A DNA stretch of 46,607 nt. Source: an uncultured Prevotellaceae bacterium. GTDB taxonomy: Bacteria > Bacteroidota > Bacteroidia > Bacteroidales > Bacteroidaceae. The stretch lies in contig CAMVIM010000028.1 of the NCBI GenBank assembly GCA_947167515.1, positions 1 through 46,607 of the forward strand, read 5' to 3'. A program made the position numbers and the translations under genes. Below, piece by piece: positions 7,604 through 16,178 of the stretch. Under the pieces are notes generated by a model. That model was not told the origin of the DNA, did no database searches, and was given only the letters and a program-made list of their open reading frames with translations. Each line of letters begins with the position of its first letter. The stretch's first letter is position 1.

Positions 7604-8770
7604 TTAGAAGATTCTGCTGCTGAAACTTTCAAACTTAGGAAGTTTTTTCACAGAAGCAGGAATGTTTTGGTCGATGGCTGTATTGCCAAGGCTCACCGAA
7701 TAGAGGTTTTGTAGTTTGCCCATGCTCTCAGGAATCTTGCCACCCAATTCTGGATTGTCGTTGAGTGAGATACTCATCAGGTTGGAGTTGCCGATGCTGG
7801 CAGGAATCTCTCCCTTGATGGCATTTTTCTCCAAACTGAAATACTTCAAGGCTGGCAATGCAAAGAATTCTTCTGGAATGTTAGTGATGCCATCCTTGCT
7901 CAGTTTCAGGTTCTCCACCTTGGTCAGTTTAGCTACTTTGGCACCATCCAGGTCACCTGTGTTCTTAGCTACGTTGGTCAACCAAAGTTTTTTCAGATTG
8001 GTGAAGTCCCAAATGAAGTCTGGAATCTTCTCGTCAAATCCTTGTTCCTTTGTGGTGTTGAAGCAGATGTCAATAACTTCCAATGAAGTCAGCTTCTTCA
8101 ACTCAGCGGTAAGTGGCTTGGTGTTGGCATTTCCTGGGTACCAGATGAGCGTCTTCAGATTGGTGCAAGTACCGATTTCGTCTGGAATGTCAGCAGGACC
8201 GCTACTGACTTCGAGCGTTTCCAACTTAGGCATCTGGCTCAGCTGATGCAAGTCGCTCTCTACATGCAACAAACTCAAATTTTTCAGATTGGGCAAGTTG
8301 ACAGTTTCGGGAATGACGATGCCAGCTCCCTCTTCTGAATTGGTGTTCTGAATGATGAGTATTTCCAATGAAGGCATCATGAACACATTGGCTGGAACAG
8401 GATTGGCAACGCTTCTGTCGAAGCTGACATGCAGCTTTTTGAGCGATTCGAAGTTCTGGATTTCTGGTGGGAGTGGCTTTTTCAGGCTAAGAGAGAGAAA
8501 GAGTTCCTCCACCTTACCCTCTTGGTTCACTTTCACATTTTTCCACTCGTTGAGAGGAGCATCAGTACACCATCCTGCTTTGTTGTAATCGCTCCATTCT
8601 TCACCTCCTACTGCTTCGAAGATTTTCACCAAAGCGGCACGTTCGTCCAGTTTCTCATACTCTGGTACATCCGTTGCCTCAGCAGTTCCTTCGCCTGATG
8701 AGGAACCACCCTTACAAGACATGATGAGCATAGCAATAGCAGCCATGATCAACATTACACTCTTTTTCAT
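7604..8770 (-). CDS. Leucine-rich repeat lipoprotein
   Basis: A 388-residue protein. The N-terminal signal ends in IMSCKG, so C19 is a likely lipidation site. Residues 45-95 (ALVKIFEAVGGEEWSDYNKAG, then W-rich) resemble the cap that precedes plant-type leucine-rich repeats in bacterial surface proteins. Thereafter repeats of the form LKKLxVSFxxS, IPxxIGxCTNLKTL, GEIPASIGNSNLMSISLNDN and GKIPESMGKLQNLYSVSLGN continue to the C-terminus. It is expected at the cell surface or outer membrane, with a binding role that cannot be specified. It ends at the shared terminator with ribD. Confidence 0.85.
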   Translation of the reverse strand: MKKSVMLIMAAIAMLIMSCKGGSSSGEGTAEATDVPEYEKLDERAALVKIFEAVGGEEWSDYNKAGWCTDAPLNEWKNVKVNQEGKVEELFLSLSLKKPLPPEIQNFESLKKLHVSFDRSVANPVPANVFMMPSLEILIIQNTNSEEGAGIVIPETVNLPNLKNLSLLHVESDLHQLSQMPKLETLEVSSGPADIPDEIGTCTNLKTLIWYPGNANTKPLTAELKKLTSLEVIDICFNTTKEQGFDEKIPDFIWDFTNLKKLWLTNVAKNTGDLDGAKVAKLTKVENLKLSKDGITNIPEEFFALPALKYFSLEKNAIKGEIPASIGNSNLMSISLNDNPELGGKIPESMGKLQNLYSVSLGNTAIDQNIPASVKKLPKFESFSSRIF

Positions 8771-8907
8771 GATTGTTGTTGTTTTAAATGATTAAAAAAT
8801 AAAATAGTAAATAGTATATTTGTTGCTTAGAATTCGTCTGCAAAGCTACGCAAAAATATTGATTGATAAGCTACTCCAACAAAAAAACTTCATGTTCAGG
8901 TTATTTT

Positions 8908-9390
8908 TCACTCCTCATCTTCCAGATTCCCCACCACCTTGATGATATCATCCATCTGAAATCCTCTTCCCAAAGCAAAACGAATCAGTTTTCCTTTGAT
9001 TTCATATTCGTTCTTTCCTTTCACAGAGGGACGCTTCTTCTGTATCATTTCTCTCAAGGCCTTCAGATTGTCCTTTTCGTCTATTTCCTCCAACGCTTCA
9101 TCAATGTGTCGTTGAGCTATCTTTTTCCTTTTTAGTTCCTGCTCTATGCGCACCCTGCCCCAATGGTTGTAGCGGAACTTATCCCTCACAAACGCTCTGG
9201 CATAACGCTCCTCGTCGATGAAGCGTTCCTTGACCAACCGAGCCACCACCCTTTCAGCCAGTTTCTCAGCCAGTTCCCAACGTCTCATCTTCTGCATCAT
9301 GTCGTGACAGCATTGTTCGCTCACCGCACATAAGGCCGAGAGTTTCAGATAAGCCTCTTCTTCCGTGTAGATATGTTTCTTCTTTTCCAT
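8908..9390 (-). CDS. recX: Regulatory protein RecX
   Basis: A 160-residue protein of the RecX family, which binds RecA filaments and limits recombinase activity. Recognisable are the repeated three-helix units: AYLKLSALCAVSEQCCHDMMQKM, then VVARLVKERFIDEERYARAFVRDKF and GRVRIEQELKRKKI, and a C-terminal unit ending RGFQMDDIIKVV. No recA is next to it in this window. A promoter-like TATCTTTG lies at 9419-9426 (minus) with TTG at 9447-9449. Confidence 0.93.
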   Translation of the reverse strand: MEKKKHIYTEEEAYLKLSALCAVSEQCCHDMMQKMRRWELAEKLAERVVARLVKERFIDEERYARAFVRDKFRYNHWGRVRIEQELKRKKIAQRHIDEALEEIDEKDNLKALREMIQKKRPSVKGKNEYEIKGKLIRFALGRGFQMDDIIKVVGNLEDEE

Positions 9391-9418
9391 TATGCTGGAT
9401 GCTCACTATTTGTGCAGA

Positions 9419-9449
9419 CAAAGATACATTGAAAAATGGGTTTTGTCAA
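9419..9449 (-). promoter_or_regulatory. Promoter of recX
   Basis: Minus-strand TTG (9447-9449), 20-bp spacer and TATCTTTG (9419-9426), about 30 nt before the recX ATG. Confidence 0.55.
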
Positions 9450-9545
9450 GTTTTTTCCTTTTTTTGCAAAGAAATGTGTCAGAATATTTGGAACATTTGG
9501 GTAATTTATCGTATTTTTGTCTCCAAATTATAAACTCTAATGTAG

Positions 9546-10901
9546 ATGAAAAGCATGAAAAGAACTTTTGGAAAGTGTATGGTCTTGGCTGTAATGGCTC
9601 TTTGCCTTTCGGCCTGTGAAAAGTCGAGCATTGCCGAACTGGAGGAACAGGGACAAGGCACTGCTTTGTTGGAAGTATATACCCGAACCACCAACGCTGG
9701 TGAAGAGGCTACAGTGAGCTATCCTGTGAGTGTGTATGTATTTAGTGGTGAGAAGTGTGTGGCTTTACAAACCATCACCAGCGCTGCTCAAGCCCTGAAC
9801 ATACTGCTGACGGAGGGCAATTACACGGTGTTGACCATTGGTGGAGCCACATCTGAAAATTATGTGCTTCCATCGAAGTCTGAGGCTACTCCCGATATGT
9901 CCCTCGTGCTGAAGGAAGGAAAGAGTCACGGAGACCTGATGATGGCTAAAAACCTTGTCGTACTGAAGGATGGACAGACGAATTCGCTGTCCGTCACATT
10001 GGAGAGGAAAGTGGCTCTGCTGCAAAGTGTCCTGATGGAAAACATCCCCTCTTCTGCTACGGAAGTGACACTAACGCTCTCGCCGCTGTGGACAAGTATG
10101 GCCGGCATCGAGTATGCTGGTGCTGAAGGTCAGACAACGGTGGCCCTGACAAAGCAGGAGGACGGAAAAACCTGGTCATTCACGGGTGAAAAGTATCTGC
10201 TGCCTCCTTCGGGTGCAGTCATGACGGTGAAGGTACGGATTGTCAAGCCTAATGGTACCACCACCTATACTTATAACATTGACGAAACGGTGGAAGCTGG
10301 CGACAAACTGAACATCAGCAGCACCTACACAGGCTCGTTGGAAGTGACGATGACAGGCACCATTGCTGGCGACGCATGGAAGAGCGAAAAGAACATATCC
10401 TTTGAATTTAATGAGGAGGGAGGTCAAACGGTGGAGAATCCTGATGACACACCTGAAGGCGGCAATCCATCGGATGAGAACGATGATGTCGTGATTGGCA
10501 CTATCCCAACCGTAGGTTCCACCTACCAGACTTGCTACGTCCTTTCTGTTACGGAAAAAGAAGGCATTTCAGAGGTGCTGCTCCTTTCCCCCACTCAGCA
10601 GACAGTCTTAGCGGGTGGAGAAACGCAGGACGAAGCCCGTGAGAAGGTGGAGGCGGCGATGGCTGGCTGTGGTGTGAGTGGTATCAGTGGCTGGAGGCTG
10701 ATGACCTTTACAGAGGCAGAGGTAGTTTGTCAATCCAACGCTCCTAACTTACAATCGGGTAGCAATCATAGATATTTGTTAGAAGAGAATGGTGTTGTCA
10801 AGGCAGCCACTTTTGGATCGGGTACAGTAACCAAGGCTCAATCTTTTGCATCCACCAACTTGCTCCGTCCTGTCACTATACTACGCATGAAGGCGGAATA
10901 G
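9546..10901 (+). CDS. FimB/Mfa2-like fimbrial lipoprotein
   Basis: A 451-residue lipoprotein. The signal ends LCLSACEK with C24 as lipidation site. Residues 40-165 (LLEVYTRTT, YPVSVYVFSGEKCVALQTI, LTEGNYTVLTIGG) follow the pattern of the N-terminal domain of Bacteroidales fimbrial anchor and tip proteins (Mfa2/FimB type). Residues 165-290 form a second beta domain ending MTGTIAGDAWKSEKNISFEF. A low-complexity linker (PDDTPEGGNPSDENDD) leads to a C-terminal region with SGWRLMTFTEAEVVCQS. Family is known for anchoring type V pili. No major fimbrillin gene is adjacent. A promoter-like TATTTTTG precedes it at 9510-9517. Confidence 0.75.
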   Translation: MKSMKRTFGKCMVLAVMALCLSACEKSSIAELEEQGQGTALLEVYTRTTNAGEEATVSYPVSVYVFSGEKCVALQTITSAAQALNILLTEGNYTVLTIGGATSENYVLPSKSEATPDMSLVLKEGKSHGDLMMAKNLVVLKDGQTNSLSVTLERKVALLQSVLMENIPSSATEVTLTLSPLWTSMAGIEYAGAEGQTTVALTKQEDGKTWSFTGEKYLLPPSGAVMTVKVRIVKPNGTTTYTYNIDETVEAGDKLNISSTYTGSLEVTMTGTIAGDAWKSEKNISFEFNEEGGQTVENPDDTPEGGNPSDENDDVVIGTIPTVGSTYQTCYVLSVTEKEGISEVLLLSPTQQTVLAGGETQDEAREKVEAAMAGCGVSGISGWRLMTFTEAEVVCQSNAPNLQSGSNHRYLLEENGVVKAATFGSGTVTKAQSFASTNLLRPVTILRMKAE

Positions 10902-10923
10902 GTTGTTGCAATGCTACAAAAAC

Positions 10924-10958
10924 AGCAATTCTTTCCCTGTGAAAGGGAAAGAATTGCT
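10924..10958. terminator. Strong hairpin terminator, 14-bp stem
   Basis: AGCAATTCTTTCCC (10924-10937) pairs with GGGAAAGAATTGCT (10945-10958). It sits between the fimbrial lipoprotein gene and the convergent esterase gene and can end both. Confidence 0.75.
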
Positions 10959-10991
10959 ATTGTCTATTGGGTGATGGCACTTATCCATTTT

Positions 10992-12818
10992 TTAACGGAG
11001 GAGCACTTGTTCCAACGCGATGCGACGGGAACTCCAAGTCTTGTTGATGGAGGCTGGCATGACGACTACCGCCCTGTCCTTGAGGGAGGTGTCTGTCGTC
11101 AGGATGTAGGGGATGGTCTTGCCCTCGGCAAGCATCTTGTCGGCTATGGCATTGGCACCACCCACCTTGAACCAGCTTTCCATCGTGTCGTCATCTCCAG
11201 GAATGAGCAGGATGACAGGTAGTTCATCCACGTTCTTCGTCGTGGGCGGATAATAGGTGGCGGTGTTCTTGTTGAGGTCGTAAGTGACTTTTCCATGAGG
11301 GATGTCGCCCATCGAGAGGAGGCTGTATTTGGAAGCTGGGTTTTCGTGGATGCTGTACTTGAAGCCTTTGTCGGGCGAGAGGAACATGTTGGTGGGGTCG
11401 GCCACTTTGGTGCCATCGACGATGAAGCAGTATTTAAAGGTCAGGTTCTCCACCCCCTTCATGTCGAGGCTCCACACGCCGTCGGAGTCTTTCTCCATCG
11501 CGATAGGCTCAGGCACCCATTCCCTCTCAAGCAGCACCTGCTTGGCGGCGGGAGCGTTGATGCGGAAGGTAACGCCGTCGTTCTTGTATTCGGGCGACAC
11601 GTTGGCACGGGGGAATAGTTGTGCCATAACTGCTGGGGTGAACTGCTTTTCCTTGCCTGTGGCGGCAAGAGCGGGTTGAGCGTTCTGCATGGCTGCCTCG
11701 GCTGCTTCAGGACGGAAGAGCAGACGCAGAGTCTTTTCCAGGAAGTATTTGGCGTTCATCCATGTGTGGCCAAACTTGTCGTGGGTGTATTCTTTGACGG
11801 AGCGGATGCCCTTCTTGTCGAGGAATTCCATGTAGTCGCGGGCATTGCCGTAGAGGAAGTCATCTGTTCCCACTCCGAGCCAGAAGAGATGCAGCTTGCT
11901 GTTGGTGTCGGCTGCGTTGTCGTAAACACCTGGGATGTCGGTGGAGGTGAAGGAGCTGTAGCTGCACAGGTAGGAGAACTTGTCGAGGTTTCTCAACCCG
12001 TTGGAAAGCCCTTGGTTGCCGCCTCGGGAGAAGCCGCCGATGGCTCGGTGGTCGCGGTCGTTGAGGGTGCGGTAGTGTTGTTCCACGTAGGGCATGAGGT
12101 CGGCTGTGAGGTCGTTGCTGAACACATCGCCGCCAAATCGGGTTTGAGGTTGAGAGGTGGCGGGTGAATCGCTCCCCACGAGGAGTTTCTGGGGATTGCC
12201 ATACGGCAGCACCACAATCATCTCCTCAGCATTCCCTTCTGCCAAGAGGTTGTCGAGAATGTAGTTGACGCGGCCCACCTTGTAGTAAACCTCCTCGGTG
12301 TCGGTGGTGCCGCTGATGAGGTAGAACACGGGATAGCGCTTGTTGGCGTTCTTCTGCTCCTCGTATGCAGGGGGCAGATAGACAATGGCGTTGTTGGTGC
12401 CCTTGAGGCTTTGGGAGTAGTAGTGGATGTATTCCACCTTGCCGTGAGGCACATCCTTGATGTCGTGGGGTAAGGAGCCCTTGGGATTGGGAATCTCCAA
12501 GATGCTGTTCTTGAAGCCCTCGTTGGGGAAGTATTGGTCATTCTCGGGGTCCATCACGCTCATCCCGTCGACGATGAAGCAATAGGGATACATGTCGGGT
12601 GCGGCAGGGCCGAGTGTGGCTGTCCATAGGCCTGTTTGGGCATCGCGTTGCATCGCGTGACGCCCAGCAAACTGTACATCGACCATCACCTCCTTGGCGT
12701 GGTCGTTCCGATACTGAAAAGTGACGGTGCCATCATCGTGGCAGATGGTGGAAGATTGGGCAACAGCGATGGCTGTCCATCCCATAAACAGGAACGATAG
12801 AATGTCTTTCTTTTTCAT
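10992..12818 (-). CDS. Secreted CBM48-type carbohydrate esterase with a degenerate second half
   Basis: A 608-residue protein from the ATG at 12818, which gives a signal peptide (MKKKDILSFLFMGWTAIAVA); the upstream part of the frame reads through the preceding gene. Residues 28-112 are an E-set/CBM48-like domain (FQYRNDHAKEVMVDVQF, YPYCFIVDG). Residues 120-370 are an esterase-D-like hydrolase with nucleophile S264 in GGFSRGGNQG and H351 in KFGHTW. Residues 415-500 are a second CBM48-like domain. Residues 502-608 repeat the start of an esterase (GDIPHGKV, ILLIPG) but stop before any catalytic serine. Likely a feruloyl or acetyl esterase acting on plant glycans. Last gene of the bcp operon. Confidence 0.85.
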   Translation of the reverse strand: MKKKDILSFLFMGWTAIAVAQSSTICHDDGTVTFQYRNDHAKEVMVDVQFAGRHAMQRDAQTGLWTATLGPAAPDMYPYCFIVDGMSVMDPENDQYFPNEGFKNSILEIPNPKGSLPHDIKDVPHGKVEYIHYYSQSLKGTNNAIVYLPPAYEEQKNANKRYPVFYLISGTTDTEEVYYKVGRVNYILDNLLAEGNAEEMIVVLPYGNPQKLLVGSDSPATSQPQTRFGGDVFSNDLTADLMPYVEQHYRTLNDRDHRAIGGFSRGGNQGLSNGLRNLDKFSYLCSYSSFTSTDIPGVYDNAADTNSKLHLFWLGVGTDDFLYGNARDYMEFLDKKGIRSVKEYTHDKFGHTWMNAKYFLEKTLRLLFRPEAAEAAMQNAQPALAATGKEKQFTPAVMAQLFPRANVSPEYKNDGVTFRINAPAAKQVLLEREWVPEPIAMEKDSDGVWSLDMKGVENLTFKYCFIVDGTKVADPTNMFLSPDKGFKYSIHENPASKYSLLSMGDIPHGKVTYDLNKNTATYYPPTTKNVDELPVILLIPGDDDTMESWFKVGGANAIADKMLAEGKTIPYILTTDTSLKDRAVVVMPASINKTWSSRRIALEQVLLR

Positions 12819-12829
12819 ATTCGTTGATT

Positions 12830-13813
12830 TTAATAAAGCTTGGTGGCACCGCCCCGACAGGTCTTCATCACATGGAAGCCATAGTCGAGTAAGGTGGCCG
12901 ACTCGGTGAAGCGTGAGGTGTAGCTCTTGCTTTTGAGCAGGATGAGGTAGAGGGTCACCCCGTTGCGAGTGGCGGCAGAGGCGAGGCAGTTGCCTGCCTG
13001 ACGGGTGAAGCCTGTCTTGATGCCGATGCACCCTTCGTAGTGGGTGAGCAGGGCATTGGTGTTCTGGCAGGGCAGATGGCGTCCGTCCAGCAGGGGGATG
13101 TCTGCCGAAGCTGTGCCGACAATCCTTGCAAAGGCTGTGTCCTGCATACAGTAGCGGGACAGGCGGAGCAGGTCGTAGGCGGTGCTGTAATTATTGTTGT
13201 TGGGCATTCCGTTGGGATTGGCAAAATGGGTGCCATTCATGCCCAGATAAGCCGCTTTCTGGTTCATCATCTGATAGAACTTCAGCGTGTCGCCTCCAAC
13301 AAACTTGGCCAAAGCGTAGGCGGCGTTGTTGTCGCTCAGCATCATCATCTCGCGAATCATGCCAGCCACCGTGTAGCCGTCGCCCACTTTCACCCGGGCA
13401 TCACTCGTTGTGTACACATCGGGTGTTATCTTGATGGAATCGTCTATCTTGCCGTTCTCCAGCGCCAGCAGACAGGTCATCATCTTCGTGATGCTCGCCA
13501 TATACATCCGCTGGTCGGCATTCTTCTCGCTGATGATGAGACCCGTCGAATCCTCCACCAGCACCCATGCCTCAGCCGAGAGTGCATCCAGCCGCTCCTG
13601 CCATCGGTTCAAGCTGTCGGCCATCCAACCTTCCATCCCCTTCGCACGAGGCAGCATCCCCAACAACGTGCTGTCCAACCGCCCTATCTTCTCCAGCCGT
13701 ACTTCCTCCTCACTCCGTTGCGGTTCCTCTTCACGCTTTCCCTCCCCGCAACTGCCACAAAGCACGATGGCCAACAGTCCCAGCGCGGTCAAAACACCCA
13801 TTCCTCTCTTCAT
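12830..13813 (-). CDS. D-alanyl-D-alanine carboxypeptidase (peptidase S11), lipoprotein-like
   Basis: A 327-residue penicillin-binding protein of the S11 class. The three active-site motifs are in order: SITK (S107, K110), SDN (160-162) and KTG (266-268). The N-terminus is hydrophobic and ends LCGSCGEG, which would place a lipidated cysteine at 22, although the lipobox is not ideal. The family trims the terminal D-Ala from peptidoglycan pentapeptides in the periplasm. The C-terminal membrane-anchor domain of PBP5 is absent. It lies 6 bp after bcp and 11 bp before the esterase gene, so it is in the same operon. Confidence 0.92.
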   Translation of the reverse strand: MKRGMGVLTALGLLAIVLCGSCGEGKREEEPQRSEEEVRLEKIGRLDSTLLGMLPRAKGMEGWMADSLNRWQERLDALSAEAWVLVEDSTGLIISEKNADQRMYMASITKMMTCLLALENGKIDDSIKITPDVYTTSDARVKVGDGYTVAGMIREMMMLSDNNAAYALAKFVGGDTLKFYQMMNQKAAYLGMNGTHFANPNGMPNNNNYSTAYDLLRLSRYCMQDTAFARIVGTASADIPLLDGRHLPCQNTNALLTHYEGCIGIKTGFTRQAGNCLASAATRNGVTLYLILLKSKSYTSRFTESATLLDYGFHVMKTCRGGATKLY

Positions 13814-13819
13814 ACAGGC

Positions 13820-14281
13820 CTATTTTTCAGCATTCAATATCTGTTCGGCATGTTCCTTGGTTTTCACCTGCTTGCCAGCGAAAATCTGCTCGATGATGCC
13901 CTCCTCGTTGATGATGAAAGTGGTGCGGATGGTGCCCATCGTTTTCTTTCCGTACATGTTCTTCTCGCCCCATGCCCCCATCGCCTCCAAGAGTGTATGG
14001 TCAACATCGGCAATCAACGGGAAGGGCAGTTCATGCTTCTCCTTGAACTTCACGTGGGAGGCAGCCGAGTCCTTGCTCACACCTACCACCTCGTAGCCGG
14101 CTCCCTGCAGCTCCCCATAGCGGTCGCGCAAACTGCAAGCCTCAGCCGTGCATCCGCTCGTGTTGTCCTTCGGATAGAAGTACAGCACCAACTTCCTGCC
14201 CTTGTAGTCACTCAGACGGATGTCCCGTCCCTGTTCGTCCTTGCCCAATACTTCGGGCGCACGGTCTCCAATGTTCATCAT
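13820..14281 (-). CDS. bcp: Bcp-type thioredoxin-dependent thiol peroxidase
   Basis: A 153-residue peroxiredoxin with the Bcp/PrxQ signature: peroxidatic C44 and resolving C49 in NTSGCTAEACSL, and the downstream motifs GVSKDS and MGTIRTTFIINEEG. It reduces hydroperoxides in the cytoplasm. The start at 14281 (MMNIGDRAPE) is preferred over the longer frame because the promoter at 14307-14338 lies just upstream and family members begin near this point. First gene of an operon with the carboxypeptidase and esterase genes. Confidence 0.95.
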   Translation of the reverse strand: MMNIGDRAPEVLGKDEQGRDIRLSDYKGRKLVLYFYPKDNTSGCTAEACSLRDRYGELQGAGYEVVGVSKDSAASHVKFKEKHELPFPLIADVDHTLLEAMGAWGEKNMYGKKTMGTIRTTFIINEEGIIEQIFAGKQVKTKEHAEQILNAEK

Positions 14282-14306
14282 GTTCACATCTATTTTTTTA
14301 ATGCTA

Positions 14307-14338
14307 CAAAGGTAACTAAAGTTCATCGTTTCAACAAA
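14307..14338 (-). promoter_or_regulatory. Promoter of the bcp operon
   Basis: Minus-strand TTTG (14335-14338), exactly 20 bp, then TACCTTTG (14307-14314). Consensus Bacteroidetes promoter, about 26 nt before the chosen bcp start. Confidence 0.8.
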
Positions 14339-14394
14339 AAAGTGCCGAATATTTTATATCAAAAGCAGATTTTGTGTGATTTCTCACCCTTTTC

Positions 14395-14456
14395 TTTGTT
14401 CATTCTTCACCCTTTTCTTATATTTGCGAAAAATTTCGCAACGAAAAATTTCGCAA
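14395..14456 (+). promoter_or_regulatory. Promoter plus tandem 15-bp repeat at the start of the ATPase gene
   Basis: TTTG (14395-14398), 20-bp spacer and TATATTTG (14419-14426) form a consensus promoter. Directly after the -7 box, CGAAAAATTTCGCAA occurs twice in tandem (14427-14441 and 14442-14456), running up to the ATG at 14458. Each unit contains the near-palindrome GCGAAAAATTTCGC. The repeats fill the transcription start and leader, where a repressor or an RNA-level control site would act. Confidence 0.65.
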
Positions 14457-14457
14457 T

Positions 14458-15507
14458 ATGGGAAACCCTTTCAAATTCGGCACTATAGTGGATGGTCAGT
14501 ACTTCACAGACAGGACGAAAGAACTACAATATGTAGAGCAGATTCTGCAAAGTGAAAACCATCTTGTACTGATAAGTCCTCGTCGTTTCGGCAAATCAAG
14601 TCTTGTCAACAAGGCTTTGGAGCAGACGACACGAAAGCATATCGTCATCAATATGCAGAGTGTGACCAGTGTACAAAACTTTGCAAGCCGTCTGATGGGT
14701 GCATTGTTCAGGCTTTATCCAGGAGAGAAGATGAAGCATCTGATGACGCATTTCCGAGTGGTGCCAACCGTATCAACCAACCCTATGACAGGCTCTGTAG
14801 ATGTGTCGTTCAATCCATCCATGAACTCGGACGTGATACTGGAAGATGCTATGGAACTGCTCCAGAAAGTCAGCACGGAGAAGAATAGACTGATTGTCGT
14901 GCTGGACGAGTTTCAGGAGATAGACGGCATCAAGGGTTTCGACAAACAGTTGCGTTCCATCATGCAAACACAACAGCACATCAACTATGTCTTCTTGGGT
15001 AGTCAAGAGTCGATGATGGAAAGTATTTTCGAGAAAAAAAAGTCGCCTTTCTATCATTTCGGCCAATTGATGCGGCTGGCAAAGATTCCATACGAGGACT
15101 TCAAACAGTATGTTGCAGAGCGACTTAACGAAGAACTTGCCGAGGAGATTCTGGCTTTCACCGATTGCCATCCCTACTACACCCAGCAAATCGCCGCCCA
15201 AGTGTGGGACTTGGTCAACTATGAGCATGAGGAAACTGACCTCATTCCCAAGGCCATAGAAAGGCTTGTTACTCTCCACGACCTTGATTTCGAACGCCTT
15301 TGGCTCAACTTCAACAAGTCCGACCGTCGTGTACTACAAGAACTGAGCAAATCTGTTGGCAACAACCCCCTTTCCGACCGTTCATTCCCCACCAGCACCA
15401 CCTTCAGCATCCTCAAAAAACTCATGCGCCAAGGCTATGTCATCAAGACCGACCGCTACGAGATAGAAGACCCCTTCTTTAGAAGATGGGTGATGGAAAG
15501 GGGATAA
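14458..15507 (+). CDS. AAA+ ATPase of the archaeal/bacterial ATPase_2 (STAND-like) type
   Basis: A 349-residue protein. It starts NPFKFGTIVDGQYFTDRTKE, the usual beginning of this ATPase group. The Walker A is SPRRFGKSS (40-48) and the Walker B is LIVVLDEFQEI (145-155). A GSQESMME motif follows (sensor 1 region). The C-terminal 100 residues carry a winged-helix-like segment (RRVLQELSKSV, TTFSILKKLMRQGYVI, DPFFRRWV). The family is widespread in Bacteroidetes genomes, often in many copies and near mobile DNA. Cellular role is not established. A hairpin terminator follows at 15517-15556. Confidence 0.88.
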   Translation: MGNPFKFGTIVDGQYFTDRTKELQYVEQILQSENHLVLISPRRFGKSSLVNKALEQTTRKHIVINMQSVTSVQNFASRLMGALFRLYPGEKMKHLMTHFRVVPTVSTNPMTGSVDVSFNPSMNSDVILEDAMELLQKVSTEKNRLIVVLDEFQEIDGIKGFDKQLRSIMQTQQHINYVFLGSQESMMESIFEKKKSPFYHFGQLMRLAKIPYEDFKQYVAERLNEELAEEILAFTDCHPYYTQQIAAQVWDLVNYEHEETDLIPKAIERLVTLHDLDFERLWLNFNKSDRRVLQELSKSVGNNPLSDRSFPTSTTFSILKKLMRQGYVIKTDRYEIEDPFFRRWVMERG

Positions 15508-15516
15508 TCATTATAC

Positions 15517-15556
15517 AAAAAAAGTGGTGATTCCAACAACGGAACCGCCACCTTTT
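15517..15556. terminator. Hairpin terminator after the ATPase gene
   Basis: AAAAGTGGTGATTCC and GGAACCGCCACCTTTT form an 11-bp stem with two G-T type mismatches around AACAAC, flanked by A and T runs. It can serve the ATPase gene (plus) and the convergent operon that ends at 15559 (minus). Confidence 0.7.
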
Positions 15557-15558
15557 GT

Positions 15559-15747
15559 CTATTCTACTTTTTTCTCTCCTTCTTTCGCCTTCCTGATATC
15601 ATCAAGAACTTGCCCGTTGTAGGAGAAGTACTTAGCGCCTTGATAGGCACCAGAAGCTGTTCGACGGTCTTCTGGCATGAAAGTGCGAACAAAAGGAGAC
15701 AACTTATACACACCTCCCTCAAATTCGACAGAATCATCCGAGACCAC
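15559..15747 (-). CDS. Small acidic protein, 62 residues, third gene of a toxin-antitoxin-like operon
   Basis: The frame opens with GTG (15745-15747), 12 bp after the stop of the DUF2442 gene. It reads VSDDSVEFEGGVYKLSPF, then RTFMPEDRRTASGAYQGAKY and ends charged. The composition is protein-like, and the short spacing argues for co-translation with the gene before it. I do not recognise the family. It may be a partner or immunity-like small protein, or a remnant of a longer gene. The start codon is uncertain because there is no clear ribosome binding site. Confidence 0.4.
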   Translation of the reverse strand: MVSDDSVEFEGGVYKLSPFVRTFMPEDRRTASGAYQGAKYFSYNGQVLDDIRKAKEGEKKVE

Positions 15748-15759
15748 TTAAACTTTCGG

Positions 15760-16176
15760 TTATGCTGTCTGCAACTCACGTCCAAAAGTGTGAAGTGAAC
15801 TGCGGATTTGAGACATACGCTGCGGAGTTGGCTTGGCCATGCCATAGATATAGCGGGCAATGAGACTGGGATGCACACCCATAGCCTTTGCTACTTCGGC
15901 TGTGTTGAGCCATGGAAAACGAGAGAAGAGTTCAGCCACCTCGTTGTGAGGATTAGGCTCGTTGGTTTCGAAAAAACTGGAAATGTGCAGGTCGGCATCA
16001 AGAACCTCCCAGCGAATCTCTTCGCCATCGGCATCGATGGTAAAAGCATTACGCTGTTCTGCATCGGCATCTTTCAACTCTGGAAAAGCCTCCAACGGAC
16101 GGCTGTACTTGTTTCCTGCATCGGTTCTGATGTAGATTCTTGCATCGTCGAACCATAGATTCTTAATCTTTTCCAT
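15760..16176 (-). CDS. DUF2442 protein with C-terminal helix-turn-helix (antitoxin-like)
   Basis: A 138-residue protein from the ATG at 16176, which follows the DUF4160 stop by 2 bases. Residues 1-70 are the DUF2442 fold (IKNLWFDDARIYIRTDAG, TIDADGEEIRWEVLDADLHIS). Residues 78-130 carry a helix-turn-helix (NTAEVAKAMGVHPSLIARYI) followed by TPQRMSQIRSSL. DUF4160-DUF2442 pairs are common two-gene modules with toxin-antitoxin organisation. The DNA-binding tail suggests this member also represses its own operon. A longer frame start at 16233 is unlikely since it overlaps the DUF4160 reading frame. Confidence 0.8.
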   Translation of the reverse strand: MEKIKNLWFDDARIYIRTDAGNKYSRPLEAFPELKDADAEQRNAFTIDADGEEIRWEVLDADLHISSFFETNEPNPHNEVAELFSRFPWLNTAEVAKAMGVHPSLIARYIYGMAKPTPQRMSQIRSSLHTFGRELQTA

Positions 16177-16178
16177 AT

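Noticed and set aside
13040-14488. 482-codon plus-strand ORF
   Set aside because: Antisense to the carboxypeptidase and bcp genes, both of which have clear active-site motifs; composition is that of a shadow frame.
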